From assembly GCF_003990335.1 (NCBI RefSeq), contig NZ_CP034683.1, positions 1,564,501 to 1,628,500 of the forward strand: DNA of 64,000 nt, read 5' to 3'. Below, one piece after another: positions 45,082 to 55,629 of the stretch. This stretch comes from Rheinheimera mangrovi. Its GTDB lineage: Bacteria > Pseudomonadota > Gammaproteobacteria > Enterobacterales > Alteromonadaceae. A model generated the notes under the pieces. It was not told the DNA's origin. It made no database searches and was given only the letters and a program-made list of their open reading frames with translations. A program made the translations under genes and the position numbers. Numbering within the stretch: position 1 is the first letter of the stretch; each line of letters begins with the position of its first letter.

Positions 45082-47187
45082 ATGTCGATGACCCAAATGT
45101 TTTCCCGCGTTGATCCCGAAGTTTGGTCTTATGCCAAAGGTGTTGGCACTCCGTTAATGATCCTGGCAGCTCTTGCCATGGTGGTATTACCTTTACCTCC
45201 ATTGATGCTGGATATTTTATTTACCTTCAATATTACATTGGGTTTAGTCGTACTTTTAATCACTATCTACACCAGAAAACCTTTAGATTTTGCTATTTTC
45301 CCCAGTGTGATTCTGGTCGCGACTATATTGCGATTAACGCTGAATATCGCCAGTACCAGGGTTATTTTACTAGAAGGTCACAATGGCCCTGATGCTGCGG
45401 GTAAAGTGGTGGAAGCCTTTGGTGAAGTGGTAATAGGTGGTAACTATGCCGTAGGTTTTGTGGTCTTTATTATCCTGATTATTATCAACATGATGGTGGT
45501 TACCTCTGGTGCTGCCCGTATTTCTGAAGTCACAGCCCGTTTTACTTTAGATGCAATGCCGGGCAAGCAAATGGCGATAGACGCCGACTTAAACGCTGGT
45601 TTTATCGACGCGGATGAAGCCCGTAAGCGCCGAGAAGAAATAGGTGAGGAAGCCGACTTTTACGGTTCGATGGATGGTGCGAATAAATTCGTAAAAGGCG
45701 ATGCGATGGCGGGCATCGTCATCATGGTGATCAATATTATCGGTGGCCTGGTGATTGGTGTGCTCCAGCACGATTTGGCCTTTATGGAAGCTGTACAGGT
45801 TTATACCTTGTTGACTATAGGTGATGGTCTGGTGGCGCAAATCCCTGGTCTGTTGTTGTCTGTGGGTACAGCCATCATCGTCACCCGCCAAAATAAAGAG
45901 GGTGACTTCGGTACCCTGATGGCAGGTCAGTTTAGTAACTTTAAAGTGCTGGTAATTGCGAGTGGCATTTTAGTTATTATGGGTATAGTGCCAGGTATGC
46001 CTCATATGGCTTTTTTAACTCTGGCGGCTATAGTAGGCGGTGCTGCCTATTATTTATACCGGATAGAGAATCCTACAGCAGAAAAAGCGGCTGCGATTAA
46101 AAAGGCTGAACTGACGACTCCGGTTGAAGTGGCGCCTGTCAAAGAAATAGGTTGGGACGATGTGCAACCAGTTGACACCATAGGTTTAGAAGTTGGCTAT
46201 CGTTTAATTCCTCTGGTTGATAAAGCACAAGGCGGCGAATTGCTGACCCGCATTAAAGGCGTGCGTAAAAAACTATCTCAGGAACTGGGTTTCCTTATCC
46301 CTGCTGTGCATATCCGCGATAACCTGGACTTAGAACCAAACACCTACCGTGTGACTATGATGGGGGTCACCACAGGCGAATCTGAGCTGCGCCACGATAA
46401 CGAGCTGGCGATTAACCCAGGTCAGGTCTTTGGTACAGTCAAAGGCATAGCTACAAAAGATCCCGCTTTTGGTTTGGAGGCGGTCTGGATAGCGAAGAGC
46501 CAACGCGAACATGCTCAAACCTTAGGGTATACAGTAGTGGATGCGGCGACGGTGGTCGCTACTCATTTAAGCCAGATTTTAACCAATAACGCAGCACAGT
46601 TGCTGGGCCATGAAGAAGTGCAGAATCTGCTGGATATGCTGGCTAAATCTTCACCCAAGTTGGTGGATGCTTTAGTGCCTGATACCTTGCCGCTGACAGT
46701 CGTAGTGAAAGTGTTGCAAAACCTGCTGCATGAAGGTGTGCCTATCCGTGATATGCGCACCATAGTCCAAACGCTGGTGGACTATGGTTCGAAGAGTCAG
46801 GATGTTGACGTATTAACCGCATCTTGCCGCGTGGCGTTAAAGCGGCTGATTATTCAGGAAGTGGTAGGTAGTGCGCCTGAAGTACCTGTGATTACCTTCG
46901 CTCCTGATTTAGAGCAGATGTTACATCAGTCAATGCAATCGGCCGGTAATGATGGCTCTGGTATTGAACCAGGCCTTGCTGAGCGTATTCAACAGTCATT
47001 AGCCACAGCCTGTCAGAATCAGGAATTGGCCGGCGAACCTGCAGTTTTACTGACATCCGGCATTCTGCGATCAGTTATGGCACGATTCGTGAAATACAGT
47101 ATTCCAGGATTACGGGTTTTGTCCTACCAAGAGATCCCTGACAACAAACAAATACGTATTGTCAGTGTGGTAGGCCAGTCGAATTAG
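45082..47187 (+). CDS. flhA: flagellar export protein FlhA
   Basis: This 701-aa FlhA is the nonameric export-gate component and chaperone dock. About eight membrane helices span residues 20-320. The FHIPEP-family loop near 145-215 has NMMVVTSGAARISEVTARFT, DAMPGKQMAIDADLNAG and EEADFYGSMDGANKFVKGDA. The C-terminal cytoplasmic domain runs from about 350 to 700. The 58-bp gap before it has TGGAACAGTTTTTGTA, a sigma-54-like sequence lacking the -12 C, so a promoter there is doubtful. flhF follows after 10 bp. Confidence 0.96.
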   Translation: MSMTQMFSRVDPEVWSYAKGVGTPLMILAALAMVVLPLPPLMLDILFTFNITLGLVVLLITIYTRKPLDFAIFPSVILVATILRLTLNIASTRVILLEGHNGPDAAGKVVEAFGEVVIGGNYAVGFVVFIILIIINMMVVTSGAARISEVTARFTLDAMPGKQMAIDADLNAGFIDADEARKRREEIGEEADFYGSMDGANKFVKGDAMAGIVIMVINIIGGLVIGVLQHDLAFMEAVQVYTLLTIGDGLVAQIPGLLLSVGTAIIVTRQNKEGDFGTLMAGQFSNFKVLVIASGILVIMGIVPGMPHMAFLTLAAIVGGAAYYLYRIENPTAEKAAAIKKAELTTPVEVAPVKEIGWDDVQPVDTIGLEVGYRLIPLVDKAQGGELLTRIKGVRKKLSQELGFLIPAVHIRDNLDLEPNTYRVTMMGVTTGESELRHDNELAINPGQVFGTVKGIATKDPAFGLEAVWIAKSQREHAQTLGYTVVDAATVVATHLSQILTNNAAQLLGHEEVQNLLDMLAKSSPKLVDALVPDTLPLTVVVKVLQNLLHEGVPIRDMRTIVQTLVDYGSKSQDVDVLTASCRVALKRLIIQEVVGSAPEVPVITFAPDLEQMLHQSMQSAGNDGSGIEPGLAERIQQSLATACQNQELAGEPAVLLTSGILRSVMARFVKYSIPGLRVLSYQEIPDNKQIRIVSVVGQSN

Positions 47188-47197
47188 GAGTTAAGCT

Positions 47198-48616
47198 ATG
47201 AAAATCAAACGCTTTGTTGCCAAAGATATGCGCACCGCTCTGACAGAAGTCAAAGAGTTTTTAGGCCCTGATGCCATTATTCTGTCGAATAAAAAAGTGG
47301 CTGGCGGCGTTGAAATTGTAGCAGCTATAGACCCGGAAGCCGCGCCGTCTGTGGCTAAGGCTGAACCTGCTGTTGCAGCTCAAGTCGCAGCTCAGCCCGC
47401 GGTAGGCAGTCGTTTGAATATCAAAGTAGATGATGAACCAGAGCAAGTGCCTGCTGACTCTCTGCAAGCTTTATTAGCCCGTCAAATCAGCAAACAACCA
47501 GCGGCTGCTCAGGCTATCTCTGCCAATAAAATGGCGGCTACAAAAACTGCTGCAGCCACCAATGCGTTGTTTTCGGTCGCAAATTCAGCACCTTCAGATG
47601 TTGAACGTCAATCTTCCGGCGCGCCTATGGTCAATCTGACTGAATTGACCCGTTATCAGGAGCAACAAGCCAAACTGATGCAAAAACAGTTTGATGCAAT
47701 GCGCAACGAAATGTCTTCGATGAAACAACTGCTGCAACATCAAGTCTCTGGTTTAATGTGGCAGGATTTAGCTCGTCGTGAACCTGTTCGGGCCCTGGTG
47801 ATTGAAAAGCTGTTGGCACTAGGCTTATCCGAGCCTGTCGCTGATCAAATTGCCTGTTTTATGCCAGAAGATATCAGCGATGCTGAAGCCTGGGACAGTG
47901 CGTTAGAGTTATTAACTGGCCAGTTGATCACCACCAATGACGACATTATGCGTCGTGGTGGTGTAGTAGCGCTAGTAGGCCCTACAGGTGTGGGTAAAAC
48001 TACCACAGTGGCCAAACTTGCAGCTCAGTTTGCTAAGCGTCATGGTGCAGATCAAGTGGCGTTAATTACCACAGATTCATTTCGTATCGGCGCATACGAG
48101 CAACTAGCCACCTTTGGTCGCATTATTGGTTGCCCGGTGAAACAGGTAAAGGACAGCGAAGAGTTAGCGACACTGTTAAATCAGTTACAACAACGTAAAT
48201 TAATTCTGATTGACACCGCAGGCATGAGCCAACGCGACGTGCGCCTTGCTGAAAAACTTGCGTCTTTAGTGCATAATTCGCGTGTTAAAATAAAAAGTTA
48301 TCTGGTATTGTCTGCAACATCTCAAGCTCGCGTCATGCAGGAAACCGTTGAGCATTTCAAACGTATTCCATTAGCGGGTTGTATTTTCACCAAACTTGAT
48401 GAATGCTTAAGTTTGGGAGAAATCATTAATGTGGCAATCCAAAATGCGTTACCGGTCAGTTATTTGACCAACGGACAACGAGTCCCTGAAGATATCGAAA
48501 TGGCCGATGCGAAAATAATGGTTGCCAAGGCAGAGCAGTTACGGACCTCTAACAGTAGTACGGGCTATCAGTGGTATTCAGATTCAGTAGCCCGAGTGGA
48601 AGGAACCTATGCATAA
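47198..48616 (+). CDS. flhF: flagellar SRP-like GTPase FlhF
   Basis: This 472-aa FlhF places the flagellum at the pole. The N-terminal B domain is MKIKRFVAKDMRTALTEVKE, followed by a poorly conserved Ala/Gln-rich linker. The NG GTPase domain carries G1 GPTGVGKTTTVAKL, LITTDSFRIGAYEQL, G3 LIDTAGMSQRD and G4 TKLDE. It overlaps flhG by 8 bp, and the two set number and position of polar flagella. The B domain and G elements are all present. Confidence 0.95.
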   Translation: MKIKRFVAKDMRTALTEVKEFLGPDAIILSNKKVAGGVEIVAAIDPEAAPSVAKAEPAVAAQVAAQPAVGSRLNIKVDDEPEQVPADSLQALLARQISKQPAAAQAISANKMAATKTAAATNALFSVANSAPSDVERQSSGAPMVNLTELTRYQEQQAKLMQKQFDAMRNEMSSMKQLLQHQVSGLMWQDLARREPVRALVIEKLLALGLSEPVADQIACFMPEDISDAEAWDSALELLTGQLITTNDDIMRRGGVVALVGPTGVGKTTTVAKLAAQFAKRHGADQVALITTDSFRIGAYEQLATFGRIIGCPVKQVKDSEELATLLNQLQQRKLILIDTAGMSQRDVRLAEKLASLVHNSRVKIKSYLVLSATSQARVMQETVEHFKRIPLAGCIFTKLDECLSLGEIINVAIQNALPVSYLTNGQRVPEDIEMADAKIMVAKAEQLRTSNSSTGYQWYSDSVARVEGTYA

Positions 48617-49499
48617 TCTTCCGATGAATGATGATCAAGCCAGTGGCCTGAGAAGAATGAAGCAACAACAGCAGCAACAAATGGTAAAAGTCATAGCAGT
48701 GACAGGCGGCAAAGGTGGCGTGGGTAAAACTAACGTCACTCTGAACCTTGCCATGGCTATGTCTCAGCTTGGAAAAAAAGTATTGGTACTGGACGCTGAC
48801 CTTGGATTAGCGAACTGCGACGTAATGCTTGGGCTTCGTGTACAAAAAAACTTATTTCATGTGTTATCCGGTGAAGCTGAATTAGACGATATTCTGATTG
48901 AAGGGCCTTTTGGCATCAAAATTGTGCCGGCAACTTCAGGCACTCAGTCAATGACCGAATTAAAGCCAGTGGAACACGCTGGTCTTATTCGGGCGTTCAG
49001 CGAAATGCGGACAAAGTTTGATATTTTACTGGTGGATACCGCTGCTGGTATTTCCGATATGGTATTGAGTTTTTCTCGTGCTTCTCAAGATGTGTTAGTT
49101 GTGGTCTGTGACGAACCATCTTCTATCACCGATGCTTACGCTTTAATGAAAATATTGAGCCGTGAACACGGTGTACAGCGTTTTAAAATTGTCGCCAATA
49201 TGGTGCGCAGTTTAAAAGAAGGTCAGGAACTATTTGCCAAATTAAGCCGGGTAACAGACCGTTTTTTAGATGTCAGTCTTGAATTAGTTGCTACTATTCC
49301 CTTTGATGAAAACGTAAGAAAAGCAGCGCGTAAACAAAAAGCTTTTGTCGATGCTTTTCCAAAAACTCCAGCCTCTTTGGCTGTTCGCACTTTGGCTACC
49401 CGTGCAGTGCAATGGCCTGTGCCTCCGATGGCGTCAGGCCATCTGGAGTTTTTCCTGGAACAACTGGTACAACAACCTGAAGCGAGAGGTCTGGTTTGA
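48609..49499 (+). CDS. flhG: MinD-like flagellar number regulator FlhG
   Basis: This 296-aa FlhG (FleN) is a MinD-type ATPase. The N-terminal DQASGLR (residues about 9-15) is the DQAxxLR motif that activates the FlhF GTPase. Walker A is TGGKGGVGKTNVTLNL, followed by LVLDADLGLANCDVMLGL and LVDTAAG. A C-terminal amphipathic helix (LEFFLEQLVQQP) may bind membrane. It limits flagellar number and in relatives antagonises FlrA. Its TGA overlaps the TTG start of fliA. Confidence 0.95.
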   Translation: MHNLPMNDDQASGLRRMKQQQQQQMVKVIAVTGGKGGVGKTNVTLNLAMAMSQLGKKVLVLDADLGLANCDVMLGLRVQKNLFHVLSGEAELDDILIEGPFGIKIVPATSGTQSMTELKPVEHAGLIRAFSEMRTKFDILLVDTAAGISDMVLSFSRASQDVLVVVCDEPSSITDAYALMKILSREHGVQRFKIVANMVRSLKEGQELFAKLSRVTDRFLDVSLELVATIPFDENVRKAARKQKAFVDAFPKTPASLAVRTLATRAVQWPVPPMASGHLEFFLEQLVQQPEARGLV

Positions 49500-50215
49500 A
49501 TAGCAAACTTGCGGCCTACGGTGCCGCTGATCATCTGACCCAAATGGTTGAACGGTACGCACCTCTGGTTAAGCGTATTGCCTACCATTTGTTAGCCCGT
49601 CTGCCAGCCAGCGTTCAAGTGGATGATTTAATTCAATCCGGTATGATAGGTCTGATTGAAGCTGCGAAGAACTTTGATGGCAGTAAAGGAGCTAGCTTTG
49701 AAACCTTCGCTGGTATTCGTATTCGTGGCTCTATGTTGGATGAAATTCGCCGTGGTGACTGGACTCCGCGCTCTGTCCACCGTAATTCACGTATGATAGC
49801 TGAAGCTATTGCTGAGCTTGAATCTGAATTGGGTCGCGATGTAAAAGATAGTGAAGTTGCTGAAAAACTTGATATATCTCTGGATGAGTATCATCATATG
49901 CTTAGTGACGCTAGCAGCGGCCGCATTATTGGTATCGAAGATCTGGGGATCTCAGATGATGTGTTAGTGACTGCAAATGATAAAGAAGACGATCATTTGT
50001 ACGAACAACAGGCAAATGATGCATTTCAGCAGGCATTGATAAAAAATATCAGTAGCTTACCGGAACGAGAAGCTATAGTGTTGTCGCTGTATTATAATGA
50101 CGAACTAAATTTGAAAGAGATTGGTGCTGTGCTGGATGTCAGTGAGTCCAGGGTCAGTCAAATTCATAGTCAGGCGTTGGTGCGCTTGCGCTCCAGAATG
50201 CAGGATTGGTTGTAA
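49496..50215 (+). CDS. fliA: flagellar sigma factor FliA (sigma-28)
   Basis: This 239-aa sigma-28 starts at TTG (49496) in a TTGA overlap with flhG, preceded by GAGAGG. Region 2 has YAPLVKRIAYHLLARLPASV, DDLIQSGMIGLIEAAKNFD and GASFETFAGIRIRGSMLDEI RRGDW. Region 3 is RDVKDSEVAEKLDISLDEY. Region 4 is LNLKEIGAVLDVSESRVSQI. It transcribes late genes (flagellin, motors, chemotaxis). Its anti-sigma FlgM is not in the window. A FliA-like promoter lies before the flagellin-like gene at 26,273. Confidence 0.96.
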   Translation: MNSKLAAYGAADHLTQMVERYAPLVKRIAYHLLARLPASVQVDDLIQSGMIGLIEAAKNFDGSKGASFETFAGIRIRGSMLDEIRRGDWTPRSVHRNSRMIAEAIAELESELGRDVKDSEVAEKLDISLDEYHHMLSDASSGRIIGIEDLGISDDVLVTANDKEDDHLYEQQANDAFQQALIKNISSLPEREAIVLSLYYNDELNLKEIGAVLDVSESRVSQIHSQALVRLRSRMQDWL

Positions 50216-50257
50216 TAGTTTGAGTTAGTCCAGCTTGGGCTCTCACCGGAGGGGATT

Positions 50258-50641
50258 TTGGATAAGAATATGAAAATTCTTGTGGTTGATGATTTCTCAA
50301 CCATGAGACGCATTATAAAAAACCTGTTACGAGATCTGGGTTTCACCAATGTGTCTGAAGCTGATGACGGCAGTACGGCTTTGCCTATGCTGCAAAACGG
50401 TGATTTTGATTTTGTAGTCACTGACTGGAACATGCCAGGTATGCAAGGTATCGATTTGTTACGTGCAATTCGTGCTGACGCAAAACTGAAGCATATCCCT
50501 GTATTAATGGTGACCGCTGAAGCGAAAAAGGAACAAATCATTGCGGCTGCTCAGGCTGGAGTGAATGGTTACATTGTCAAACCTTTTACTGCTGCTACCC
50601 TACAGGAAAAACTGGCTAAAGTATTCGAACGTTTGGGTTAA
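50258..50641 (+). CDS. cheY: chemotaxis response regulator CheY
   Basis: This 127-aa single receiver domain has the phosphoacceptor Asp56 in [12 protein letters not shown], an acidic pair [10 protein letters not shown] and the Lys in NGYIVKPF. The start is TTG at 50258 right after GGAGGGG; an internal ATG at 50270 is the alternative. CheY-P binds the FliM N-terminus and reverses the motor. The sequence is of the classic flagellar CheY3 type next to cheZ. Confidence 0.95.
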   Translation: MDKNMKILVVDDFSTMRRIIKNLLRDLGFTNVSEADDGSTALPMLQNGDFDFVVTDWNMPGMQGIDLLRAIRADAKLKHIPVLMVTAEAKKEQIIAAAQAGVNGYIVKPFTAATLQEKLAKVFERLG

Positions 50642-50666
50642 ACCGTAACTGACAAAGGAGTACACC

Positions 50667-51422
50667 ATGTCTGTAGCTACGGCACCCTTGATTACTTTAG
50701 AGCAGGCCCGTGAACTGGTTCAGTTACTGGAATTCGGCGAAATCGAAACAGCAAACGAACTGGTACAACAGCTGGCTGTGCCGGGCTCCTCTGAGTTATT
50801 TGCCGAGGTTGGAAAACTAACCCGGCAACTGCACGATTCGCTGAAAAGTTTCCAAATTGACCCATCCTTAAGTTCTTTGCTGGAAGATGATATTCCAGAT
50901 GCAAAAAAACGGCTGAATCATGTCATCGATATGACTGAGCAGGCCGCGAATAAAACTATGGATGCGGTTGAAAACTGTCTTCCCATCGCCGATGAACTTA
51001 ACAATCACTTACAATCTATTTTGCCGAACTGGCAAAAATTGATGAGTCGTGACTTAAAAGTCGGAGAGTTCAAAGCCTTATGCCACAATCTCGATGGCTT
51101 TTTGCAACAGGCTACCGGAAACTCTGCTACCTTACATGCACTGCTTACCGAAGTATTGATGGCTCAGGATTATCAGGATTTAACTGGTCAGATTTTACGG
51201 CGGGTCATTGAATTAGTCCGGGAAGTGGAAGACAGCTTAATTGGTTTATTAACGGCCTTTGGCCAAACCAATCTAAGTACGGAAGAACGTCCGGCAGCTG
51301 TAATGAAAAAACCAAAAGCAGGTCACGAAGCTGAAGGCCCTATTATTGACGCAGCAGAGCGTGATGACGTGGTGTCCGGTCAGGATGACGTGGACGATTT
51401 ATTATCAAGTTTAGGTTTCTAA
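50667..51422 (+). CDS. cheZ: CheY-P phosphatase CheZ
   Basis: This 251-aa helical protein dephosphorylates CheY. Helical-bundle blocks are ARELVQLLEFGEIETANELV and DAKKRLNHVIDMTEQAANKT. The catalytic region, LMAQDYQDLTGQILRRVIEL, has the essential Asp and Gln (YQDLTGQ). The acidic C-terminal tail, DDVDDLLSSLGF, is the CheY-binding peptide. It lies 25 bp after cheY and 15 bp before cheA. Everything needed for activity is visible. Confidence 0.95.
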   Translation: MSVATAPLITLEQARELVQLLEFGEIETANELVQQLAVPGSSELFAEVGKLTRQLHDSLKSFQIDPSLSSLLEDDIPDAKKRLNHVIDMTEQAANKTMDAVENCLPIADELNNHLQSILPNWQKLMSRDLKVGEFKALCHNLDGFLQQATGNSATLHALLTEVLMAQDYQDLTGQILRRVIELVREVEDSLIGLLTAFGQTNLSTEERPAAVMKKPKAGHEAEGPIIDAAERDDVVSGQDDVDDLLSSLGF

Positions 51423-51437
51423 AAGGGGAGCTGTAGC

Positions 51438-53636
51438 ATGGGCTTTGATTTAGATGAGGATATTTTACAGGATTTCCTAGTCGAAGCCGGCGAGATCCTT
51501 GAACTACTGCAAGAGCAGTTGGTTGAGTTGGAAAATAATCCGGATGACGCAAATTTATTAAATGCCATTTTCCGTGGTTTCCACACCGTAAAAGGTGGCG
51601 CTGGATTTTTATCGCTGACTGAATTAGTTGATGCCTGCCATGGCGCCGAAAACGTGTTTGATATTCTGCGTACCGGCAAACGTCGTGTCACTGCAGAATT
51701 GATGGATGTTATTTTACAAGCTCTGGATGCAGTCAACGCTATGTTTGCCGATGTGCAAAACCGCGAACCACTGACCCCGGCTGATCCTGCTATTATCGAG
51801 GCTTTGCATCGTCTGAGCATGCCTGAGTCGGAAGACGAGCAGGTTCACCATGCAGCTGTGGAACCAGAACCAGAAGCTGAAATCAGTATGGAAGAGTTCG
51901 ATGCAGTGGTTGAGTTTGCCGCTGTACCAGCCGTTGAAACTTCTTCCTCCATCGACGAAATTAGTGATGATGAATTTGAATCATTGCTGGATGAATTGCA
52001 TGGTAAAGGTGCTCCTGGCCGTGATACTTCCGCCAATCTGCCTCCACCTGCAATCAAAGAAACTGCCAGCGAAGACATCACTGATGACGAATTTGAAGCT
52101 ATTTTAGACCAGCTGCATGGGCAGGGATCTTTTATCCCTGGTGAAACTGCAGCTGCAGCGCCTAAGCCAGCTGAAAAAGCGCCTGCTAAACCGGCAGAAA
52201 AAGCTAAAACTACTGGCGGTGATGACATATCAGACGAAGAGTTTGAATCTCTGCTGGATGAATTACATGGTAAAGGCAAAGCGCCTGTCGCTGTTGTACC
52301 AGCTTCGCCTCCTGCGGCAAAAGCGGCAGAGCCTGTTAAAGCAGCACCTGCGCCAGTTGCTGCTAAAGCGGCTCCTATAGCTGCGGCTCCAAAAGACCCG
52401 GAAACCGATCCAAAAGCAGCAGCCAACCAGCCGGAAACTACAGTTCGGGTGGATACCAAACGCCTTGACCAGATCATGAACATGGTGGGTGAATTGGTAT
52501 TGGTACGTAACCGTCTGGTCAGCTTGTCAGGTTCTGCGCAAAATGAAGAAATGAGCAAAGCCATTGCGAACCTGGATGTAGTCACAGCCGATTTACAGGG
52601 CGCTGTGATGAAAACCCGGATGCAGCCAATTAAGAAAGTATTTGGCCGTTTCCCACGCGTGGTCCGTGATTTAGCCCGTTCACTGCAGAAGGACATTAAC
52701 CTTGTGCTGGAAGGGGAAGAAACAGATTTAGATAAAAATCTGGTGGAAGCTCTGGCCGATCCATTGGTCCACTTAGTGCGTAACTCAGTTGACCACGGTA
52801 TTGAGATGCCGGATGTGCGGGTTAAAGCGGGCAAACCTCGTACAGGTTTGGTCCGGTTGGCCGCGTCACAGGCCGGTGATCATATTCTGTTAACCATCAC
52901 AGATGATGGTGCCGGTATGGATCCGGAAAAACTTAAAGCCATCGCAATTAAACGTGGTGTGCTTGAACCTGATGCTGCCGCCCGTATGTCGGATACAGAA
53001 GCTTTTAACCTGATTTTTGCCCCTGGTTTCTCCACCAAAGAGCAAATTTCCGATATTTCTGGCCGTGGTGTAGGTATGGACGTGGTGAAAACCAAAATTA
53101 CCCAGCTCAATGGTACAGTGCATATCAACTCGAAGTTGGGTCAGGGTACTTTATTAGAAATTAAGGTCCCCCTGACTCTGGCCATATTACCAACCTTAAT
53201 GGTGATAGTGGGCGAGCAGACCTTTGCCTTGCCATTGGCCACAGTGAACGAAATTTTCCACCTCGACTTAGCCAAAACCAACAATGTAGATGGACAGTTG
53301 ACGATTGTTGTACGCAACAAAGCTATCCCACTGTTTTATCTCGAGCATTGGTTGGTGAAAGGTTCAAGCAAGAAGATACGTCGCGAACAAGGCCATGTGG
53401 TAATAGTGCAAATAGGCACCCAACAAATTGGTTTTGTGGTGGATTCTCTGATTGGTCAGGAAGAAGTGGTGATCAAACCTCTGGATGCTTTATTGCAAGG
53501 CACTCCAGGTATGGCGGGCGCTACTATCACATCAGACGGCGGTATAGCGCTGATTTTAGATGTACCTAACCTGCTGAAGCATTATGCCAAACGCTCCAAA
53601 ATAAAATTTGATCGCTTTGACAAATTCTCAGCTTAA
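51438..53636 (+). CDS. cheA: chemotaxis histidine kinase CheA with tripled linker motif
   Basis: This 732-aa kinase has an HPt domain (1-105) with phosphorylated His49 in [14 protein letters not shown]. The linker from 140 to 330 carries three copies of an acidic motif, D-I-(S/T)-D-(D/E)-EFE-x-(L/I)LD-x-LHG (173-191, 212-230 and 262-280). Next are the dimerisation helices ([19 protein letters not shown]) and ATPase with [17 protein letters not shown] and DDGAGMD. The CheW-like P5 domain follows. There is no obvious classical P2 domain, so the repeated motif may dock CheY/CheB or another partner (inference). Confidence 0.95.
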   Translation: MGFDLDEDILQDFLVEAGEILELLQEQLVELENNPDDANLLNAIFRGFHTVKGGAGFLSLTELVDACHGAENVFDILRTGKRRVTAELMDVILQALDAVNAMFADVQNREPLTPADPAIIEALHRLSMPESEDEQVHHAAVEPEPEAEISMEEFDAVVEFAAVPAVETSSSIDEISDDEFESLLDELHGKGAPGRDTSANLPPPAIKETASEDITDDEFEAILDQLHGQGSFIPGETAAAAPKPAEKAPAKPAEKAKTTGGDDISDEEFESLLDELHGKGKAPVAVVPASPPAAKAAEPVKAAPAPVAAKAAPIAAAPKDPETDPKAAANQPETTVRVDTKRLDQIMNMVGELVLVRNRLVSLSGSAQNEEMSKAIANLDVVTADLQGAVMKTRMQPIKKVFGRFPRVVRDLARSLQKDINLVLEGEETDLDKNLVEALADPLVHLVRNSVDHGIEMPDVRVKAGKPRTGLVRLAASQAGDHILLTITDDGAGMDPEKLKAIAIKRGVLEPDAAARMSDTEAFNLIFAPGFSTKEQISDISGRGVGMDVVKTKITQLNGTVHINSKLGQGTLLEIKVPLTLAILPTLMVIVGEQTFALPLATVNEIFHLDLAKTNNVDGQLTIVVRNKAIPLFYLEHWLVKGSSKKIRREQGHVVIVQIGTQQIGFVVDSLIGQEEVVIKPLDALLQGTPGMAGATITSDGGIALILDVPNLLKHYAKRSKIKFDRFDKFSA

Positions 53637-53647
53637 GAGAGTGCACT

Positions 53648-54844
53648 ATGGCCATAAGGGTATTAGTTGTTGATGACTCCAGTTTTTTCCGTCGTCGTCT
53701 GACGGAAATTCTGAGTCAGGATGCTGAGTTAGAGGTCATTGACACCGCCAATAATGGTAAAGAGGCGGTGGAAAAAGCTTTAGCCTTGCGGCCCGACGTG
53801 ATTACGATGGACATCGAAATGCCCGTTATGGATGGCATTTCGGCCGTGCGCGAAATCTTAAAAGTGCAGCGCACGCCTATTCTGATGTTTTCTTCGTTAA
53901 CTCATGAAGGTGCGAAAGCCACTTTAGATGCGCTGGAAGCCGGCGCTATCGATTTCCTGCCGAAAAAATTTGAAGATATAGCCCGCGATAAAGCTGAAGC
54001 GGCCGACGTTTTACGCCAGCGTGTAAAAACAGTAGCCAGACGCCGGGTCATTAGCAGACCTTCAGGTTTAACCGGCTCAGCAAGCTCAGCTTTAGCGTCC
54101 CGAGCGGCATCAACCTTTGCAACAGGTTCGACAGCAGTACCAGCACGAGCACCTTTAGCTCAAAGTCTCGCAGCCAGAGCATTGGCTGAACGTGCTGAAC
54201 TGCAAAACAAAGTGGCAGAGCGCGCTGAAACTCAGCGAGGTGGCAGTTTTGAGTCCAGTGGTAAAAACTACAAACTTGTGGCTATTGGTACTTCAACTGG
54301 TGGTCCGGTAGCTTTGCAACAAATTATCACTGCTTTACCTGCTAATTTTCCTTTGCCTATAGTGCTGATCCAGCATATGCCTGCAGCCTTTACCGGTGCT
54401 TTTGCCGCCAGGTTAAATGGGTTGGCAAAAATTGAAGTGAAAGAAGCAGCAGATAACGACATATTACGTCCTGGTGTAGCTTATCTGGCACCTGGTGGTA
54501 AACAAATGCTGGTCGATGGTAACGAAAACCAAGCCAGATTACGGGTCCGCGAAGACGATTCGCCGCGAATTACTTTTAAACCCAGTGTAGATATTACTTT
54601 TGGCACCGCAGCAAAAGTCTTTAATGACAAGGTGCTGGCTATAGTTCTGACAGGTATGGGGTCTGATGGCCGCGAAGGGGCCAGGTTGTTAAAACAATCC
54701 GGTTCCCGTATTTGGGCGCAAGATGAAGCCAGCTGTGTCGTCTATGGTATGCCTCAGGCCGTTACTGCTGCTGGTTTGACTCACCTTGAAGTGGCATTGT
54801 CAGATGTCGCAGCCCGAATCATCGCAGAAGTTGGCAATGGTTAA
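53648..54844 (+). CDS. cheB: chemotaxis methylesterase CheB
   Basis: This 398-aa response regulator/esterase has a receiver domain with Asp55 in [14 protein letters not shown] linker of about 70 residues rich in Ala, Ser and Arg (140-215) is longer than in enteric CheB. The catalytic triad is in [13 protein letters not shown] (Ser), [13 protein letters not shown] (His) and [12 protein letters not shown] (Asp). It removes receptor methyl groups and deamidates Gln for adaptation. The partner methyltransferase CheR is not encoded in this window. Confidence 0.95.
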   Translation: MAIRVLVVDDSSFFRRRLTEILSQDAELEVIDTANNGKEAVEKALALRPDVITMDIEMPVMDGISAVREILKVQRTPILMFSSLTHEGAKATLDALEAGAIDFLPKKFEDIARDKAEAADVLRQRVKTVARRRVISRPSGLTGSASSALASRAASTFATGSTAVPARAPLAQSLAARALAERAELQNKVAERAETQRGGSFESSGKNYKLVAIGTSTGGPVALQQIITALPANFPLPIVLIQHMPAAFTGAFAARLNGLAKIEVKEAADNDILRPGVAYLAPGGKQMLVDGNENQARLRVREDDSPRITFKPSVDITFGTAAKVFNDKVLAIVLTGMGSDGREGARLLKQSGSRIWAQDEASCVVYGMPQAVTAAGLTHLEVALSDVAARIIAEVGNG

Positions 54845-54885
54845 CTTGTCGTTTGCAGCGGGCATAATGATTGCTGAAGTAGTTT

Positions 54886-55629
54886 ATGGATAAATTGACT
54901 CTTGCTGGTATTGTCATCGCGTTAGTGGCTATAGTCGGTGGCTTTAGTCAGGAAGGTGGAGACGTTCTTACCTTATTACATTGGCCTGCTTTTTTGATTG
55001 TGTTTGGTGGTACCTTAGGTGCGGTGCTGATCCAAAGTCCTGCCTCGCAGTTTCGGGTAAGCATGAGTTTGCTTCCTTGGGTTTTTACACCGCCCAAGCT
55101 GGATTTTGATAGCACCATAGAACGAATTACCCAATGGGGTAACTCTGCTCGTTTACAGGGTTTTTTGTCCCTAGAGCAAGACGCACTGAATGAAGAAGAA
55201 CCACTATTAAAACGAGGTCTTAACCTGTTGGTGGACGGTACAGAAGCTAAAGTGTTGCAGGATATTCTGGATACTGAATTGCATCTGGAAAAAGAACGGT
55301 TGTTGCGAGCTGCTAAAGTATTTGAGGCTATGGGTGGCTATAGTCCAACTATAGGCATAGTGGGCGCTGTACTTGGGCTTATTCTTGCTTTGTCTAATAT
55401 TTCTAACCCGGATGAGTTAGGTCAAGGTATCGCAACAGCTTTTGTTGCTACTATTTACGGTGTTGGTCTGGCTAACTTTTTGTTTATTCCCGTTTTTAAT
55501 AAGATAAAAATACTGGTGGAAGAGCGGGCACTGTATCATTCGATGGTGATCGAAGGTTTGTGTTCTATTGCGCTTGGGGAAAACCCACGCAGCGTCGAAT
55601 CCAAGCTGCTGGCATATAGAGCGGGCTAA
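54886..55629 (+). CDS. motC: flagellar motor stator protein MotC (MotA family)
   Basis: This 247-aa MotA/TolQ/ExbB-type protein has four membrane helices: residues 4-22, 33-52, then about 150-172 and 182-205. The third and fourth contain GGYSPTIGIVGAVLGLILAL and IATAFVATIYGVGLANFLF, the proton-channel side. The cytoplasmic loop has the charged residues that contact FliG. Paired with an OmpA-type gene next to cheB, it is the MotCD set of polar flagellates rather than the separate PomAB/MotAB pair. motD starts at the base after its stop. Confidence 0.92.
   Translation: MDKLTLAGIVIALVAIVGGFSQEGGDVLTLLHWPAFLIVFGGTLGAVLIQSPASQFRVSMSLLPWVFTPPKLDFDSTIERITQWGNSARLQGFLSLEQDALNEEEPLLKRGLNLLVDGTEAKVLQDILDTELHLEKERLLRAAKVFEAMGGYSPTIGIVGAVLGLILALSNISNPDELGQGIATAFVATIYGVGLANFLFIPVFNKIKILVEERALYHSMVIEGLCSIALGENPRSVESKLLAYRAG

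Noticed and set aside
31838..47187. Virulence type III secretion locus
   Set aside because: All components are the flagellar forms, with MS-ring, switch, stator and chemotaxis genes in the flagellar order. No needle or translocon genes are present.
51845..52834. 329-aa minus-strand ORF opposite cheA
   Set aside because: Its composition (Ser/Ala/Gly-rich) mirrors the repetitive cheA linker; it has no start signal or domain. It is a shadow frame.
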